The notes under the pieces were generated by a model. It saw nothing but the letters and a program-made list of their open reading frames with translations. It made no database searches and had not been told where the DNA came from. The position numbers were made by a program, and so were the translations under genes. A stretch of DNA of 64,000 nt from Prillingera fragicola (Eukaryota; Basidiomycota; Tremellomycetes; Trichosporonales; Trichosporonaceae), in NCBI GenBank assembly GCA_002335605.1, contig BEDY01000005.1, positions 1,674,001 through 1,738,000 of the forward strand. The letters are read 5' to 3'. This document shows positions 32,151 through 43,827 of the stretch, in pieces (position 1 is the first letter of the stretch; each line of letters opens with the position of its first letter).

Positions 32151-34688
32151 ATGCCCCCTGCAACACCTCCCTCTTCTGGGTCGCGCAGGAGGCACAATGT
32201 CTCCCAAGCTTGCATAAACTGTCGCCAGAGGTGAGCCTTGCGTCAGAGTCTTGGCTAACTGGCACAGGAAGAAGAAGGTGACTAGACGCTCTGCTCGCTA
32301 TCGCTAACGACAGTGTGACGGTAAGCAGCCTATCTGTGGAACTTGCGCAACGTACAAGGTGAGCAGATCATCTCTAGCATTCACCGCTGCGTGAACAGTC
32401 CACTATCCACCCACTCGCTGCAGCAACTGACGACATCAGGACGACTGTGTTTGGGAATCAAAGACAGACTGGCGCAAGTCAGTATCACGGACCGAAGCCA
32501 ACGCCCTTCGCGCTCGTGTTTCTGAGCTCGAGCGCATGCTCACAGAGTCGCGACCACCAAGCGTCATGCGTGACGACGAGCCACCTCAGCAGCAGTTCCA
32601 GCAGCCCCGGCCACCACAGCCGCTACAGCCGCAGTTCCAACCCCAACCCCAACCTGTACGGCCCCCTCTCGGTCCTGGAGCTGTTCACAATAAATCCACC
32701 GATACCATCATGGGTCTATCGGGTCGCAGCTTCAACGAGCCCGATACAATGATGTGGACAGACGACCAGCCTTCCCAGTCCCCCACGGCGTCGTTTACAG
32801 GTACCATAGGCGATCCGCCGTTGACCGGCATTGTCTCGAATCCAACACCAAGCAGCATGTCGGAACGCCAGGAAGACCTCGACGGCTTCCTGGTGCAGGA
32901 TAACCGCGGTCGGCTGCGCGTCCACGCCCCTTCGTCAGCGTATCGCCAAGGGTTCAGGCAAGAAAACGCTCCTGAGCCCACAACCCAGGCCTCACCGAGT
33001 GTCCGGGATCGCCGGGCTTCGTTTCCCAACCGCGAGAGGGCTTTTGGACGATATCTTCCCGACATCTACCTCACGCGCACGCAACACGATACGGTCGTTG
33101 ACCGGTTCTTCCGCTACTTCGCATCCTGGGGTGAGTGCGGTCGTGTGACTTGAAACTGACAATCCAGCCCAGCGCGCAACCCCGCACCTCTTCTTCCGGG
33201 ACATGGAGATTGCGCTGTGGACGGAAAGCGAAGAGGATCTCCCGCTCGACGCGCCAAACTACTCGCCGCTCCTGCACAACATGATTCTGGCCGTTGGGCT
33301 TGCGTTTGCCGATGAGGAGCACTTGCGTGCACTGAGCACACGCCGCGTGTTCTCGGCCGAGGCGACAAAACACATGGATCGCGAGTGTGCCAATCCGTGC
33401 GTTGCGACCGTGCAGGGGTTGGCCATTCGGAGTTCGTTTGAGAGCACGATGGGAGATTACTCCCTCGGATGGGTGAATCAGGGATTGGCGAACCGGTTGT
33501 GCTATGCCTTGGGCCTACATGTCAGTGCGGAACCACTGCTCAAGCGGGGCAAGGTCAACCGCGAGGTGGTTGTCCAGCGCAATGTCACTTTTTGGACCGT
33601 GTACTGCCAGGAAGGCATGTGGGCGATATACATTGGCCGAAAACCCATGGTCCAAGATTACTCCCTCCCGCTCCCAACCACGGACGAGGCGACCGACGAC
33701 ACAATGTGGAAGTGGCCGCCGGGTCCGCGCAGTCACTTGCCGCCGCAAAAGTCATACCTCAGCCTGGCGTTTGTGCAGACCGCGCACCTCATGCAGATCG
33801 CCACCGACATTACGCGCACAATCTATACCGGCCGAGCCGACAAGTCGTCCCTTGTCGAATCGGGAACCGTCCAGCGGTTCAGCGACGAGCTCGATCGCTG
33901 GCTCGACGCCCTCCCTGTCCCGCTCAGCGTCAACCCGAGGACCGACAACCCTGCCCTCCCGCATACGCTCATGGTCCACCTGGCGTGGGCATGGTCGGTG
34001 ATCCTTCTCTACCAACCGTTCAGCCAGGTCGTGTCGCGCGTGCGCGACGAGGTCATGCCGGGGCCTTACCAGAACACGGGTACCGTCGCCATGACTGTGA
34101 GTTTGAGCCTGTTTCCGCCCCTGACCTGCAGCGCTGCCACCAAGCGGCTCTCAAGATTGTCCAGCTTGCCACCATCTGGGACGCTCAGCATGGCCTGCGC
34201 TTCACGCCACCGACACTCACGGCCATCATCTACAGCGCCGGCACATGCTTCCTGCTCGCAGCGGCGCAAGCGCCAATGCCAGCGCAGGGCGCTGCGTCGC
34301 TGCAAAAAGTCCATTCCTGCCTGGGCTTTCTCGAAGCCATCGGCCAGACGTGGGAGGCGGGGCGGCAGCAGGCTGTGATTTTGCGCGAGCTCCTGAGCGA
34401 GTGTGCGCGGGCGAGCCTCGAGTTGCCGGCCTTCATGGGCGATGTGTCGCGCGGCTGGACGAGGCCGCACACGCCCGAAGCCGCCGTCGCCGGCGGCGCC
34501 GCACAGCAGCCCGATTCGTGAGTGAACGCCGCACCATGGTGAGCTGACAGAGACACAGCGCTGCAAATTTCTTCCCATCTTCCTTGGCCGATGACTCGAC
34601 GTTTGACGCGTTCATCCAGACGTTGCTCAATCAGAGCACGGTGCCGATTGCCGCGCAAGCTGCAGACCTGAGTGGGACGTTTACTGAT
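32151..34688 (+). CDS. Zn2Cys6 transcription factor, likely cluster regulator
   Basis: Seven exons: join(32151..32230, 32268..32277, 32314..32358, 32440..33130, 33168..34096, 34132..34517, 34559..34688), 756 residues. The binuclear zinc cluster (C-X2-C-X6-C-X6-C-X2-C-X6-C) reads from ACINC through RQRKKKC to DDC and is assembled from four exons; the second is 10 nt and encodes the basic Arg-Lys run. A short coiled-coil (RARVSELERML) follows, then a Gln/Pro-rich linker and the fungal-specific regulatory domain (GWVNQGLANRLCYALGLH is its typical core). It should be a nuclear DNA-binding dimer. Its position between the oxoproline genes and a transporter, and the repeated CGG-N-CCG sites nearby, make it the candidate regulator of this cluster. 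Confidence 0.85.
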
Positions 34689-35339
34689 TGGAGTGGTGGG
34701 GGGAATGTGGCTGGCGGGAACTGATCTCCGTAGAGAGCTTTGTAATATACAGCTAGTTGTAAGGCATGTTGTGCATGTGAGAGTGCCGCCGGTAATGACC
34801 GAGGGGGTCAAGGTGTGTTGAATGCCAAGGTGGTGAACAAGCCGCCGATAATGGCCGAGATGGTCACCTAGTGATGCACATGGCGAAGTGGCTTGATAAG
34901 CGAAGCGGATCGCCCTCTGACACCACTTGCTCCTTGCTCTGCCTGCGGTGTCTTAGGAGCACTACCTGACAAGAAAGTCTGCGCGTGATGCTCGAACGCC
35001 GTGTTATAAACGAGGAGGGATGCGAAGACAAGATTAAGAGCAAGAACCGGAACAAATACGCGGGCAATTTGAATCTAGTTGCCGCCCACCTAGACTGTTT
35101 TCTCTCTTCCCGTGCCGACGGACCACTCGACCCGATGCCCGCTTACTAGATCCACTATCGGGTCTGCCGCGGTCCCTGCTCTCCTCTGCTTGCCTGCAAC
35201 CGTCGCTGAACGGCCCCAGCATTCCCGTCGCCGGCAATCTTGCTGCCCAAGGATCAAACCATAAGTAAGCCGGTGACTCCTCTGCATCTCGCAATCAAAA
35301 CCCCTCTTCTACATATAACCAGACGTGCTCTCGGTTCTC
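34689..35339. other. Intergenic region before the monocarboxylate-type transporter
   Basis: No gene seen. Two seven-of-eight matches to the cluster motif occur: CGGACCAC at 35119-35126 and GCGGTCCC at 35169-35176. Confidence 0.4.
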
Positions 35340-36771
35340 ATGGCCGCACATCCCCACCCCCCAGATATGTCGATTCACTCAACAGACGCCGAAAAGGCCC
35401 TCACGGCGGACACCGACTTGCCACCATCCTCGGGTCTAGACCCCGTACACAATGCGCCACCGGTCGGCCTGCCCCCGCCTCCAGATGGAGGTCTGACGGC
35501 CTGGATGACGGTGGCTGGAGCGTTTATCGTTTCGTTTGTCCAGTTTGGCCTCAGTAAGTCGACAATAGCAAGCAAGCGCTGACATTAGTCAACACATATG
35601 GCGTTTTCCAGGAATACTACGAGTCTTCGCTTCTGTCAGAGTACAGCCCCAGCGACGTCGCGTGGATTGGCGGCCTGCAGCAGTTTCTCTTGTTCTTTGG
35701 CGTGAGTCGGCGCGTGCACAAAACGACAAAAGCTGACAGTAACAGGGCCTGTTTGCCGGACGCTGGTTTGACGCGCACGGCGCACACATTCTCATCATCC
35801 CCGGCGCAATCTGCATCGTCTTGTCGCTCATGTTTGTGTCCGTCTCGACCCAGTTCTACCAGCTGCTTCTCTCACAAGGAATCCTGTTCGGTATCGGCTC
35901 AGCCCTGATCTTCTTCCCCTCCATTGCCGTCCCCGGCCAGTGGTTTGTCCGCCGCCGCGCGCTCGCCATGGGCATTGTCGGAGCCTCGTCCGGACTGGGC
36001 GGCACACTGTGGCCCATTGCGCTCAACCGCCTCATCACGGAGATTGGCTTTCCATGGGCCGTCCGCACGATTGGATTCATCTCTCTCTTCCTCTTTGCCA
36101 TCGGGACAGTCATGATCAAGACCCGCCTCCCCCGCAAGCGCCCCACGCCCTGGAGGCAGGTCTTCAGGCCGTTCCGCGAACTGGCCTTTTGCCTCCTCAC
36201 GGCGTCCGTCTCGTTGGTCTTCTGGGGTCTCTACGCGCCATTCTTCTACGTCTCAAGCCGCGCACTCACGTTCGGCGCCTCGAGCAGTCTAGCCTTCTAC
36301 TGCATCGCCTTTATCAACGCGGGATCCACTGTCGGGCGTCTCCTCGCATCAGTCGGCGATCACTGGGGCGCCTTCAACGTCCTCATCGCCTCGGGGCTCG
36401 GCTCGACCGTTATTCTGCTCGGATTCTGGATCCCATTGAGCACCACCGCCCAGCTCATCGCGTGTACGGTGCTGTACGGCCTGTTTGTCGGCGGGTTCAT
36501 TGCCATCATCCCGGCTTGCGTCGCTACGACCGGCCCAGCGACCGAGATCGGCATGCGTGTCGGCATCCTCTGGACCGTCGCGTCGTTCTTCTCCCTCACA
36601 GGACCGCCGATCAACGGGTCCCTGCTGAGCAAGTATACCGTCGACGGGATCGTCACTGCGCTCGGGTATCGCTACGTCGGTGTTTTCAGCGGCATTGTCG
36701 CGCTAGCCGGCACGTTTTGCGCGGTCGGTGCCAAGTGGAAGCTGGGTGGCAAGCTGTGGAACATCCTGTGA
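35340..36771 (+). CDS. MFS transporter, monocarboxylate (MCT/Mch) type
   Basis: Three exons, join(35340..35553, 35589..35701, 35746..36771), 450 residues. The N-tail ends in PPPPDGGLTAWMTV, the DGG-W signature of the monocarboxylate porter family before TM1. Next come NTYGVFQEYYESSLLSEYSPSDVAWIGGLQ, typical of fungal Mch proteins, and the loop AGRWFDAHG. Helices follow to a short C-terminus (KLGGKLWNIL). The intron of 44 nt (35702-35745) keeps phase 0. An in-frame Met at 35367 is a second possible start. It likely moves a monocarboxylate, a riboflavin-like solute or a related compound across the plasma membrane. Its place at the end of the oxoproline cluster suggests uptake or export of a substrate or product. 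Confidence 0.88.
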
Positions 36772-37618
36772 GAGCAGGGTTTAGAGATTATCCAGCATTT
36801 TGCTGTATTTTATAATAGATGGCATGCAAAAACAAATGGTTAGGAAGCCAGACATCTTGACTCCTTTTATTTTGAAGGATGTAGTACACGCATCGCAACG
36901 TGGATTGTGTTGCACAAGTTTCCATTACCATACCACAGACACCAGATCCAAAGTCGAGTTTCTCTGCCTCATGCCATTCTTCCAAGTCACTTCCAACCCA
37001 TGCATGCATGCAACCCCCCTCTCCACGACGAGGATGATGCTAAACAAATAAATGAGCGAAATAATAGCTCCCGACATCACGCGGCACGCACGTGTTTCCA
37101 CGTGCAAGCCAAGCCTCACTGATCGACCAGATTGACGTCATTTTGAATAGCGCCTCGGTAGTGTTCTTGGCGGTCATCCCAGCACTACACCTAGTCCACG
37201 TTCTCACACTCTGTGCTGTGCACGCGAGTAGTTGTGCACACGACCCAGATGTGTATCGTGTCTGCAAAGCTAAGCTGTTGATGACTCGGGCTCGCTGCGC
37301 ACCCTCTCCAGCTACCCGTTCCAGCGACAGCCAATGCCCGAGCTGATCCTGTAACCACCTGGATGGTGAAACGAGGCGCTCCCGATCACAGACTGCGCGC
37401 TGCGTAAGTCTGCTGGGCCAGTGGACGTGTCTTGCACCCTGTACCCTGTCCTGCTGGCAGCAGCTGGTAATTAGCAGTTTAGTGTTCCCCGTGCTCGTGC
37501 TCGGCATGTATGCAGCAGCAACACCAGCAGCGAGCTCACGTCCATGTCGTCGCATGCGTGTATCTATTGACTTCTTCCACGTTCAAACTACAATGCGCCA
37601 AGCACAAACCTATGCAGC
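36772..37618. other. Intergenic region between convergent genes
   Basis: 3' ends of the transporter and of the small Gln-rich protein gene face each other here. Nothing coding is recognised. Confidence 0.5.
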
Positions 37619-38119
37619 TTACATCTGGCCAAACTGCTGGTCCTTGTCCTTGATAAAGAACTCCTGACCCGTGGTCGCCTTGTACTTGTCACGGATCATG
37701 TCCGAGATGACCTCGTCCTTGGCCTGCTCGGCGGCAGTCTCGTTCGACTGATCGCCCTGACCCATGGCGTGCTGCTGCACGAGGTCGACGCCTGGGGGGA
37801 TGTTAGCTCATGCACACGGAGGATGCCGGGCCGAGGCCGCTCGCACGACCCACCCTTGTCGAGGTAGTCCTCGTTCTTCTCGCCCTGGGCACCGCCGCCG
37901 CCCATAGAGTTGAGCTTGTCGCCAATGTTGCCCTGGCCAGAGGTGAGGCCCGAGATGGCGCCGCCAAGGTTGACTAGCGTCGTGTCAGTACATGCGACGA
38001 CGACGGAAGGAGGATCACTCACAGCCACCACCACCCTGCTGCTGCTGCTGCTGGTCACCACCCTGCTGCTGCTGCTGGCCGCCGCCGAGGCCACCTGCGA
38101 GGTTCTTGAGCTGGTCCAT
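37619..38119 (-). CDS. Small Gln/Gly-rich protein with conserved C-terminal segment
   Basis: Three exons, complement(join(37619..37791, 37854..37973, 38023..38119)), 129 residues. The N-terminus is a Gly/Gln-repeat segment (two poly-Gln runs), the middle is NLGGAISGLTSGQGN. The C-terminal 45 residues (NETAAEQAKDEVISDMIRDK and on to DQQFGQM) form a charged, helix-like segment that I have seen in small fungal proteins of unknown, possibly stress-related, function. No enzyme motif, signal peptide or membrane segment. The function is not assigned. Confidence 0.75.
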
Positions 38120-38693
38120 GATTGATGTGTTTTGGTTGCGGGTGTTAGGGAAAGAGTAGAAGGTGGATGAGAGGCGAAAGAGATCGTGTGGGCGTTCTTA
38201 TATATGCTGTCGTACTGCTGGCGCATGGAGCTCGAGGAGGCAGAATATGTGATCGACTTCAGTCACGCGTCACACCAATGGGCGGGCTGACGTCAATACC
38301 TCAGGGCATGGCACCCAAGCCTCCCAAGCAAGCTGCACTCATGTACGCCTTGCAGCACTCACCTGTTAGCTGATGGCCTACCTCTAGTTGTCATGCATGG
38401 GCTACCTTGCTGATAGCTCAGTGTGCACTGATACGCAGGAGGACGCACAGACAGGGACGTAGATCTCCTTATCTGCCAATCTGTCGACCATTGGCACCGT
38501 GCCCTGGCTACTACCCTCCCTGCTCGCGCCCCTAGACCCCCCTGCTGCTGCCAGTTGATAGCTCCAAGATGCATGCACACGCACCAACATACAGAGTAGC
38601 ACCATGCTGAACTGAAGTACAAATCCCCAGTGAGCATCGACGTCACGGTATGCCCAATCCCAAGCTCCCATCTCGCTTCATTTAAGGACAACC
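38120..38693. other. Intergenic region
   Basis: Promoter side of the small Gln-rich gene and 3' side of the cupin gene; no gene seen. Confidence 0.5.
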
Positions 38694-39083
38694 TCACAAC
38701 TCCTTGACCTGCGACGTCCTCTCCCCGCCAGCATCCCCAGTATTAACGACCCGCTCCGGCTCGAAGAGCAACACCTCACACTCCTCTTTGGCCCTAGGGC
38801 GATGCTCCACGCCCTTGGGCACGGTCCACATATCCCCAGCTTTCAACCAAACGCTCTCTGCGTCCTTGATCTCAATCTCGAGCTCGCCACGGAGGACGTA
38901 GAACAGCTCGTCGTCCTCGGGGTGCGAGTGCCACACGAAATCGCCCAGGAGCTTGACCGCCTTGACGGCGTGGTCGTTGACCGTTGCCATGCGGTGGGGT
39001 TGCCAGTGGCCGGTGATTGAGGAGAGCGCCGTGGAGACGTTGCGTACTGGGTCCCGTGCGGCGTGGGGTTGAGTGTCTGGCAT
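38694..39083 (-). CDS. Single-domain cupin protein
   Basis: An intronless gene of 129 residues. Cupin motif 1 is visible as HSHPEDDELFYVLRGELE, giving two His and one Glu for metal binding, and motif 2 as GDMWTVPKGVEHRPRA with the final His. The size fits a one-domain cytosolic cupin_2 protein. Members bind a divalent metal and range from isomerases and dioxygenases to small-molecule sensors, so no reaction can be named. It lies between two genes on the same strand without operon-like closeness. Confidence 0.85.
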   Translation of the reverse strand: MPDTQPHAARDPVRNVSTALSSITGHWQPHRMATVNDHAVKAVKLLGDFVWHSHPEDDELFYVLRGELEIEIKDAESVWLKAGDMWTVPKGVEHRPRAKEECEVLLFEPERVVNTGDAGGERTSQVKEL

Positions 39084-39422
39084 TTTGCGGTGAGGGGTGT
39101 AGCGACGCGGATGGCGGTGTGCTATGCCTACTGAATGTGTATGCCGCTTTATATCTACGTAAGAACAGTGTTATTGCAATGCTATTGCTCTGCATGCTCG
39201 AGTCGATTTGACATACCGTCCCTGTGACTCGCATGCTGGAATGTTCGGCTGCACGGCGCCGGTGGCCGAGTGGCACGCTCGTTCGTTTCAAGGTGCATTC
39301 TCTTGACATGTCGCACCAGGTCTGTCTACCAAACTACAAACCTTGGAAGGCGGGGCTGCGTACACGTGCGTGTCATGCTCGATTCATAGCAGTTCTTAGC
39401 AGTCATCAACTACAATGGTCAC
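39084..39422. other. Intergenic region
   Basis: 339 bases between the cupin gene and the 3' end of the beta-glucosidase gene; no gene seen. A tRNA-like A-box sequence here is discussed under rejected items. Confidence 0.45.
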
Positions 39423-42138
39423 CTACACCGACGGCGTAAACGCGACCTCCACACCACCATCAAACGCATCCTTTGCCATCACGGCCTTGAACTCTCCCTC
39501 GGGCACGACCCAAGTCTGACTGACGACGTCCCAAATCGACACATCATACTTGCTGAGCTTCCAGTTGACATCGGCAGTCGCACCAGCATCGACCCAGACA
39601 CGGTCAAAGTCGCGCAGGACACGCGGGGGCTCGCCACTTCCCTCGGGGAAAGCCAGGTAGAGCTGCGGCACGTCGTGCCCACCCACGGACCCAGTGTTGC
39701 GCACTTTGCCCGAGACCTGCCAGCGGGGACGGTGCAGGTCGTCAGTCATGTGTGCGCCAATCTTGGCGCCACAGCCGTCGAGGTTGGGGTCCTTCTGCTC
39801 CTTGTCGGCGCGGCGCTTGCGCTGCGCCACGTCGTTGACGGCAATGCCAGAGTGCTCAAAGGTGGTGTAGGAGAGTCCAAAGCCGAAACCGAAGCGGGGA
39901 GTCTTTTTTTGGCTGAGGAAGAACCTGTAGTCGATGAACAGGCCCTCGGTGTAGTTGACATCGGTCTCGCGCGGTGTGTTGGTGTTGACATAGTCAATGT
40001 CGGCAGGATAGTCGGTACGGTTCTTGGCAATCGTGTATGGCAGGCGCGCGCTGGGATTGGTCTTGCCGTACAGCACGTCGACGAGGCCGTTTCCGCTCTC
40101 CTGGCCCGGGATTCCTGCCCAGAGCACGGCAGTGACGTTCGGGTGGTCGATCCACTGCTCCATGTCCATTGGCCCGACAGAGTGTACAACGACAACAGTG
40201 TTGGGGTGCACGGCGGCGACGGCCTTGATGAGCTCGTCACCGTTGTGCCAGGCGCTGAGATTGTTGCGGTCACCCTCGTTGCCGTCGACGGTAATGTATC
40301 CCTCGCCAGAGTCCGAGTTGACCCCTACAATGGCCACTTCGGCGTTGACAGTAGCCTTGGCGGCGCCAGCGAGGTCCCAGTTGTTGAACCACCAGTTGAC
40401 ACTCGCGCCGTCCTCGCGTGCGCGGGTTTGGATTGCCGAAGCTGGGTCGATCAGGTATGGAAAGTTTACCGTGCCGCTACCCCAGCCCATGGCAAGGGTA
40501 CCGTCCGAGCATCCGCGGTCGCCGCAGCCGTTGGGCCCACCGACAGGAGGAGCCATGTCGTTTCCAACGACCGTGACAGACTGGGGTGCCTTGAGGGGCA
40601 GCGTCCCGTTCCTGTTCTTGAGCAGCACGATCGACGCAGAGTCGATGTCGCGGATAACCTTGTCGTGGTCCGCCATCACGTTGACGTGCGAGTTGTTGAC
40701 ACCGTCGAGCTTCCACGCGTCAAAGTTGACGGGAGGATAGTTTTGGTCCTGGCCAACAAGATACCATGCTGCCATGATACGCAGGACCATGTCGTCGAGG
40801 CGCGCAACGGGTACACTGCCATTGTTGACCGCTTGAGTGAGGTTGGCCCCAAAGTGGCTAGTCTTGCCGCCATTGTACCCAATGTCACCAGGCATGTCCA
40901 TGTCCAGACCGTTGTTGGCGCCGTTGACACCAGAGTGCGTAGCGTCCCAGTCAGACATGACGTAGCCAGCAAAACCATAGTCGGTCTTGAGTACACCGTT
41001 GAGGGTCTTGGAGTTCTGGCAACCCCACGAGCCGTTGATGAGGTTGTACGAGCACATGACGGACGCGACATCAGCCTGGACCGCGCGCAGGAAAGGATGG
41101 GTGTAGACCTCGCGCAGGGTGCGGTCGTCAATGTTACTCGAGGACGTGGTGCGATTGCGCTCCTGCTCGTTGCCGACAAGGTGCTTGACACTGTCCTGTC
41201 AGCTGCAGCCTCACTCACAATATGACCCTCGGAACTCACCATGCCTGGACTCCCGCGTCCTGTAGACCCTTGACCGTCTCCGAGGCGCCAAAGCCAGAGA
41301 GGTATGGATCGCCGCCAAAGCCTTCCCAGTTACGGCCACCAGCAGCCACACGACCCATGTTCGTCATGGGGCCGAGAGCGACATTGACCCCCTTGCCCTT
41401 GAACTCTTCACCCATGGCCTTGCCACGCTGGTAGATGAGACCCTTGTCAAAACTGCCCGTCAGCTCAGCTCCAAGCTAGAGTGCTCACGTAGCAGCAGCA
41501 TTGATAGCAGCAGGGAAAGCAGAGTTGTGATCAGTAAAGCGCACGCCTAAAGGCGAGTCCTGGGCACAAAGACCGGCCCACTGATGCTGCGGCAGTGCGG
41601 CAGTGTTACCGACACAACGGCCTTGCATCCAACCGACACCGGTCGCAAGCGCGACCTTGTCTTCCGTCGTCCAATCCTTGAGATACTTGGAGGCCTTGGC
41701 GTACGCAGCCTGCCAGCGCGAGTTGAACTGGCTCACCACGTTGAGCGGTGCGGCAATGTGTTCGGCAGTATAGCCTGCGGGCACGGTGCAGTAGCTGCAC
41801 TCGGCAGAGGCAACAGGGGTGGCGTTCCCGGCCGCTGGGGACGGGTCGGCGACGTTGTTGTAAGGTGACGCCGCGGAAGCGCTTGCATCGTTCGGAACAG
41901 CAGGTCCAGGACCTGCCATGGGCTTACCCCAGGTCGAGCCGTCGACGCCCGTGCCGTGCGAGACGTCATCGAACGGGGCAGGGGTGTCGTTGGCCGCCGG
42001 TGTCGGTGGGGTGGCGACGGCAGCGTCTGTGGCCTGCGGCTGGACCGAGTCCGAGGCCTCGGCTGGCGACACCGATGTGCCCTGTATTTCAGCTGCGGCG
42101 CTGGCCAAGAGGACAAGGAGGGTAAATGGGATGCGCAT
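39423..42138 (-). CDS. Secreted GH3 beta-glucosidase
   Basis: Three exons, complement(join(39423..41190, 41240..41452, 41489..42138)), 876 residues; introns of 49 and 36 nt. Start at 42138 chosen because MRIPFTLLVLLASAAAE is a clean signal peptide; an in-frame Met 36 bases earlier (42174) would bury it. After an Ala/Pro/Ser/Thr-rich linker of about 100 residues comes the GH3 barrel: GVNVALGPMTNMGRVAAGGR, CVKHLVGNEQE, and GYVMSDWDATHSG with the catalytic nucleophile Asp. The second domain has VLLKNRNGTLPL, and the C-terminal fibronectin-like domain follows FGFGLSYTTFEHSG. It should cleave terminal beta-glucosides (cellobiose-like) outside the cell. Confidence 0.93.
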
Positions 42139-43827
42139 GGCTGAGATCAGTTTGGAAACCGGGGACAAGCTCACTGGTAGCGTCTAATTGGTAGTGATTG
42201 CGCTCAATGAGGATGGGGATGGTCCTGGCATGCAGCCGTAGCTCTTATACGATTCAGTGTCTACTTGAGAGACCTCATCCTGCGGTACTTGAGACTCTCA
42301 ACGCCGCGATGTCAACAAGTCAGCAAGTCAACAGCCACAACCCTCCGCGTCCATAGCGACGCGACGCGACTCCTCGCGCTAACGCAAAGAGAGGTAAAGC
42401 TAAACCGTCATTGTTCCCAGGCTTTCAAGTTCCAGAGCGTCGAGTTTCGCGTTCCAGCCAGGCAGTGGCTCGGCAGATGCAGTTTAGTGAGTGTATGCTT
42501 GTTTGGTTCTCCGTCGCGTCGCAATGGTGCTCCGAAGCCAGATGCCGGTGCCATGGAAGGAACGATCCGTGAGAAGGTAGGTTAGGAACAATGCCAAAGT
42601 CAAAAGTCAGTCTCATCGTCCTTTAGATTCGACACTAGTGTCCCCCCGCATTGCACGTCCGCACACTCTGGAAGCGTGATCACTGGCTGCCGTACGTCTC
42701 GCCGTCCGTCGGGCAGCATGTCCAGCGCGCGCGCATTCCGTAACGGCGCGTTCACGTGTCCTCGTTTGATTGCGTCCATTGGGCTGAGGAGTCTTCTACT
42801 TCCCAGGCATTCTTCTGGGACGCGTCACAGCTGCAGCACTGCACTGCCCCGCGTGGAATATGTTGGAGGCCGTGTGAATGTCTTTGCTGAGCTGAAACGT
42901 CAACAAGACGTGTTGCATGGGCGGCGGCGAATGAACCATGGGCCGCAGAGATCACCGCACCACTTGGCCGTCACTGTGATGTTGGTAAAGTATCAAGCGC
43001 ATCACGAGTTGCAAGCGAATGGTTCTGCACATCTCGGACAGATGACTTAGTGTGTCGTTCGACCGAAGCAGGATGCGTGTGGCCACCGAGGCGCCAACCT
43101 CCCCCCAGTTTGCACGCACGCCAAGGCTCGTTTCTGTGCGTAGCGCTCTTTTCAAATGTGGGTCTCTCAGGCAAAATCGAAGTACAAGCTAGGCTTTCGG
43201 CACCGGGGAAACTGCCGCGATGTGGTCCTTGGACAACAACATGCCCCTGTTGTGCTGGTGTCGTCACCGAACGACATGGCATCAACCGTGTGCTCATCTG
43301 TGCTCCAACATAGAGTCGTCAGGAGATAGCTTTTTGACTCATCTCAGTCTTGGCACGCTCGATGATGGGTTCTGCGCAGAATAGCCGTGGACGCGTAGTG
43401 GACAAAAGTGGGAACCACCCAGTGATGAGTGGCGATGTAGCTATGTATGCCGAACCCTCTTTGACAATGCTGATGAGAATGAGTTCGAGCCTGAACTATC
43501 GGGGGCATGGCTTTACAAGTATAACGCACACTACGTGGTCTACGGCCAGCTGCATCTCAGAGTCTACAACTTTGATCAGGACCACGCTCATTGCTTCATG
43601 ACCATTTCTCTCCGCTGCTTCCGAGCGCCAGGACTAAGCGTCCGCCACCTCAATTCTGCCAAAGCTTTAACTACCTCCAAAGCCCAGTGGCTGACCAAAC
43701 GGAGGGGGGGGACGATGGATCTTCAGGAAGGGAGAAGAGACGGATCAAATCTCGGTCGCGCCCGCAGCCGCTCCATTGAAGGAAGGCGGTGGTAATCCCG
43801 GTCACAGAGAATGTATGCCCACCGTCC
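42139..43827. other. Intergenic region of 1.7 kb, no gene seen
   Basis: Promoter of the beta-glucosidase at the left and 3' side of the paralog locus at the right. Short overlapping frames only. Confidence 0.5.

Noticed and set aside
39255..39330. Leu/Ser tRNA-like A box GGCCGAGTGGC
   Set aside because: No B box or acceptor stem at the right distance.
39675..41225. 516-codon plus-strand frame opposite the beta-glucosidase
   Set aside because: Antisense shadow created by codon bias of the GH3 gene.
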